This document shows, piece by piece, positions 41,095 to 43,244 of a DNA stretch of 43,244 nucleotides (the first letter of the stretch is position 1; each line of letters opens with the position of its first letter). The translations under genes and the position numbers were made by a program. The notes beneath the pieces were generated by a model, which was not told the origin of the DNA, did no database searches, and saw only the letters and a list, made by a program, of their open reading frames with translations. Source of the stretch: an uncultured Lachnospiraceae bacterium (GTDB taxonomy: Bacteria; Bacillota; Clostridia; Lachnospirales; Lachnospiraceae); the NCBI GenBank assembly GCA_910584785.1, contig CAJUDX010000023.1, positions 1-43,244 on the forward strand, in the 5' to 3' direction.

Positions 41095-41676
41095 TTATTG
41101 ATTACAAAACACATGCCGCCCAATACGAATCTGCACACGGCTGTTTTGTGCTCTTCGTGAAAAATATAATGTATGAAATGGCAGAATATTGGTTTGTCCC
41201 TCTAATACAGCATTTACGCTGGCAATCACCTGTGGAGTAGGTGCTGCCTTGGAACTGTAACGCATTTTCCAAGTGGAAAACTGCCCTCTTGCTGAAAGTA
41301 CATATTCTAAACTGCCTCCATAATATGGACTAACCATTCGATTAAGGATAACCTCTGTCACTGCTTGCTGTCCCACAGGACTTTCTCCGCCTGCTTCCAG
41401 CATAACAATACGGGCCAGTAAATCAAATTCTGCCGGTGAAAGGGAAACACCCCAGCGATTTTTGGGCTGCCTGGATTTCAATGCTTCCTCTTCCGCCAAT
41501 GCCTTTACCGCCTCTTTTAATGCTACATAATGATGACCTGCAGCATCAACACCAAACGATTCTTCCAAAGTATTCATTTCCACAGAAACGATTTTATCTT
41601 CTTCTCCAAAAACAGACAAATAAACGAAAAGACTCAATACCATTGCCAACAACATCGATTTTCTTATCAATTTCAT
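41095..41676 (-). CDS. Cell-wall hydrolase of the SleB family (Hydrolase_2)
   Basis: The 193-residue protein has an N-terminal signal or anchor (IRKSMLLAMVLSLFVYLSVFG) and a C-terminal SleB-like domain, with FDLLARIVMLEAGGESPVGQ (the expected catalytic Glu in LEAGGES), AVTEVILNRMVSPYYGGSLE, and GQFSTW. These enzymes cut peptidoglycan, often as lytic transglycosylases in spore germination or wall turnover. There is no separate wall-binding domain. Start: ATG at 41674-41676 with GGAGG upstream; the longer frame to 41733 lacks support. It diverges from the DHFR-like/nuclease pair. Confidence 0.9.
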   Translation of the reverse strand: MKLIRKSMLLAMVLSLFVYLSVFGEEDKIVSVEMNTLEESFGVDAAGHHYVALKEAVKALAEEEALKSRQPKNRWGVSLSPAEFDLLARIVMLEAGGESPVGQQAVTEVILNRMVSPYYGGSLEYVLSARGQFSTWKMRYSSKAAPTPQVIASVNAVLEGQTNILPFHTLYFSRRAQNSRVQIRIGRHVFCNQ

Positions 41677-41845
41677 CAATATTTCCTCCAAAAACAAGTT
41701 TTCCAACCCACCATGATAATCTCTGCAAAACATGCAAATTTTTCATCGATAAGCTGCACTCACTAACCATTTTTCCCGCTTTATGGGATTTTATACTTTT
41801 TCTTATGGTTTTTTTGATTTCTGACAAACCAGGCCGCATTAGGTA

Positions 41846-41874
41846 TGGACAAACGGCTCTTTTTTCGATAAACT
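41846..41874 (+). promoter_or_regulatory. Promoter of the DHFR-like/nuclease pair
   Basis: TGGACA (41846-41851), 17 bases, TAAACT (41869-41874), with the start codon 36 bases downstream. Confidence 0.55.
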
Positions 41875-41909
41875 TAAGTAGGTATTTAAGATAACAGGAG
41901 GATAATAGA

Positions 41910-42320
41910 ATGATTGCAATTTTATGCATTGACAGCCAAAATGGTCTGATGTTTAACCACCGGCGGCAGAGCCGAGATCGGCGTGTGCTGGAAGATGTTC
42001 AGCAGCTGTGTGCGGAAAAACCATTAATGATGAATGCGTATTCCAGCCGTCTTTTTCTCCAACAAGGCTTTCAGCATCTGACCGTACTGCCTGATTTCCT
42101 TGAACGGGCTGCGCCGGGCGATTTCTGCTTTATCGAGGGTGACAGCCTGATTCCTTTTCAGGATAAATTAGAACAGCTCATCCTCTATTGCTGGAACCGG
42201 GTTTACCCTGCTGATGTATTCTTTGATCCATCCCTTCTCCACGGTTTAACCTTAAAAGAAACGACAGAGTTCTCCGGTTCTTCCCATAAAATAATAACAA
42301 GAAAGGTATACAAGCGATGA
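41910..42320 (+). CDS. Degenerate dihydrofolate-reductase-fold protein, function unknown
   Basis: The 136-residue protein follows the DHFR order: MIAILCIDSQNGLMFNHRRQ at the start, CAEKPLMMNAYSSRLF where DHFR has the VIMGRxTWES strand, GDFCFIEGDSLIPF in place of the GGG loop, YPADVFFDPSL for the xDTxFP motif, and TEFSGSSHKIITRKVYKR at the end. The folate-binding Asp/Glu and the glycine-rich NADPH loop are not recognisable, so it is probably not a reductase. This fold call is my reading and needs structure prediction. Start: ATG 41910 behind AGGAGG. Its stop overlaps the nuclease start as ATGA, so the two are made together. Confidence 0.7.
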   Translation: MIAILCIDSQNGLMFNHRRQSRDRRVLEDVQQLCAEKPLMMNAYSSRLFLQQGFQHLTVLPDFLERAAPGDFCFIEGDSLIPFQDKLEQLILYCWNRVYPADVFFDPSLLHGLTLKETTEFSGSSHKIITRKVYKR

Positions 42321-43153
42321 AAACAAATAAGAAGAAACACAATACACTGCTTTATGCACTGATTATTGTTGCCGTTTTGCTGATTAAAGCCGTTACAGGA
42401 AATTTCAATGTTCAGGATTTAGAGGCTTTAACCTCCTTAACCAGCCAGTCTTCGGGCAATCCCGAACAACCCGTACTGCCGACCGAACAGGCCCCGCATC
42501 TTCCCGAACAAAGTCCGCAAAACTCACAAATCCCGGAACAGGCTTCCAGCTTTTCCCTTCAATTAGAGGATATTCCTGAATATTCTGGTCAGCCTTACAT
42601 TGTCCTAAATGAAAACATCCCCGGCTTTACCAGGGATGAGATGATCACAGCGTCTTTCGAGCTTTATGGAAATTTAGATGAATTAGGGCGCTGTACTGTC
42701 GCCTATGCCAATGTGGGAACAGATTTAATGCCCACAGAAAAAAGGGGAAGCATCAGCAGCGTAAAGCCCAGCGGCTGGCATTCCGTCCAATACGATAACG
42801 TGGACGGAAAATCCCTGTATAACCGCTGTCACCTTATCGGCTTCCAGCTCACCGGTGAGAATGCAAACAAAAAAAATCTGATTACCGGCACCCGCTACTT
42901 AAATGTCGAAGGAATGCTTCCTTTTGAAGATATGATTGCCGATTATGTAAAGGAAACCAATAACCATGTCCTGTACCGCGTGACCCCCATTTTCCAGGAC
43001 GATTTTTTAGTCGCCGATGGGGTACAGATGGAAGCCTGGTCTGTGGAGGACGAAGGGGAAGGAGTCTGTTTTCATGTATTTGCCTATAATGTTCAGCCGG
43101 GGATAGGCATTGACTATGCTACCGGTGAAAGCTGGCTGGCAGATGAGCCTTAA
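42317..43153 (+). CDS. Membrane-anchored or secreted DNA/RNA non-specific endonuclease
   Basis: The 278-residue protein has an N-terminal membrane segment (NTLLYALIIVAVLLIKAVTG), a Pro/Gln/Glu-rich linker of about 60 residues and a nuclease domain (about 90-278) of the EndA/streptodornase type. The core YNRCHLIGFQLTGENANKKN matches the DRGH-like active site (here NRCH) with the following Asn that binds Mg, then LITGTRYLNVEGMLPFE. It likely degrades extracellular DNA or RNA for nutrition, DNA uptake or biofilm control. It is translationally coupled to the DHFR-like gene upstream. Confidence 0.92.
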   Translation: MKTNKKKHNTLLYALIIVAVLLIKAVTGNFNVQDLEALTSLTSQSSGNPEQPVLPTEQAPHLPEQSPQNSQIPEQASSFSLQLEDIPEYSGQPYIVLNENIPGFTRDEMITASFELYGNLDELGRCTVAYANVGTDLMPTEKRGSISSVKPSGWHSVQYDNVDGKSLYNRCHLIGFQLTGENANKKNLITGTRYLNVEGMLPFEDMIADYVKETNNHVLYRVTPIFQDDFLVADGVQMEAWSVEDEGEGVCFHVFAYNVQPGIGIDYATGESWLADEP

Positions 43154-43244
43154 ATTGGTAGATTATCTTATATTTACTTAGTTCAACTCTATTATATTTA
43201 GTTTAATTTTATTATATTTAATTCAACTCTAATCTCTGAATTAA
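43154..43244. repeat. AT-rich degenerate repeats at the window end
   Basis: TTATATTTA occurs three times, at intervals of about 20-24 bases, with TTCAACTCTA after two of the copies. There is no clear terminator hairpin for the nuclease gene before the window ends. Confidence 0.5.

Overview
This window looks like chromosomal DNA from an anaerobic gut-type Firmicute, most likely a clostridium of the Lachnospiraceae. The reasons are the gene families (cell-wall-binding repeat protein, CdaA/CdaR, SleB-type hydrolase, PTS genes, indolepyruvate oxidoreductase), strong AGGAGG ribosome binding sites, sigma-A type promoters and moderate GC. The placement is an inference from families; no marker gene is present. 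I see no phage, insertion sequence, CRISPR array or plasmid function.

Layout. (1) 1-2.8 kb, minus strand: alpha-galactoside use (GH27 alpha-galactosidase, a small CxxC protein, and a sugar-binding lipoprotein cut by the window edge). (2) 3.0-4.9 kb, plus strand: two tRNA-Leu genes, then a strongly structured RNA locus (about 3592-3932) with its own promoter and terminator and no believable protein, then a secreted wall-binding protein. (3) 22.7 down to 4.95 kb, all minus strand and tightly packed: two membrane proteins, cdaA, cdaR, HPr, enzyme I, a Wzy-like polymerase, cbiT, cobT, a TPR/J-like protein, an Hsp70, cobU, cbiB, cobS, a second CobU-like gene and a UPF0340 protein. This mixes c-di-AMP signalling, the general PTS proteins and late cobamide (B12) assembly, with a chaperone pair inserted between cobT and cobU. 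(4) 28.0 down to 22.8 kb: a hexitol-type PTS operon (1-phosphofructokinase, sorbose-1-P-reductase-like dehydrogenase, DeoR regulator, mannitol-type EIICBA), with a divergent AraC regulator. (5) 32.7 down to 29.2 kb: a MacAB-like ABC exporter. (6) 38.8 down to 32.7 kb: a sodium:solute symporter, IorA, IorB and an acyl-CoA ligase. These fit uptake, activation and reductive carboxylation of aryl acetates, or the reverse oxidation. (7) 40.9 down to 39.1 kb: an ECF sigma factor, an anti-sigma-like protein and a small secreted protein. (8) 41.1-43.2 kb: a SleB-like hydrolase, divergent from a degenerate DHFR-fold protein that is translationally coupled to an exported DNA/RNA nuclease.

How the parts may work together. 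HPr and enzyme I (region 3) feed phosphate to the hexitol PTS (region 4). The hexitol phosphate could be oxidised next to the phosphate to fructose-1-P, which the kinase converts to fructose-1,6-bisphosphate. The cobamide genes cover nucleotide loop assembly plus one corrin-ring enzyme, so the rest of the ring pathway must lie elsewhere or cobinamide is salvaged.

The best leads for something undescribed are the structured RNA locus at 3.6-3.9 kb, the DHFR-like/nuclease pair, the chaperone pair (J motif changed to NPE) inside the cobamide operon, the two complementary CobU-like proteins, four tandem 41-bp copies at the cobS end, and a hairpin that buries the ribosome binding site of the exporter's adaptor gene.
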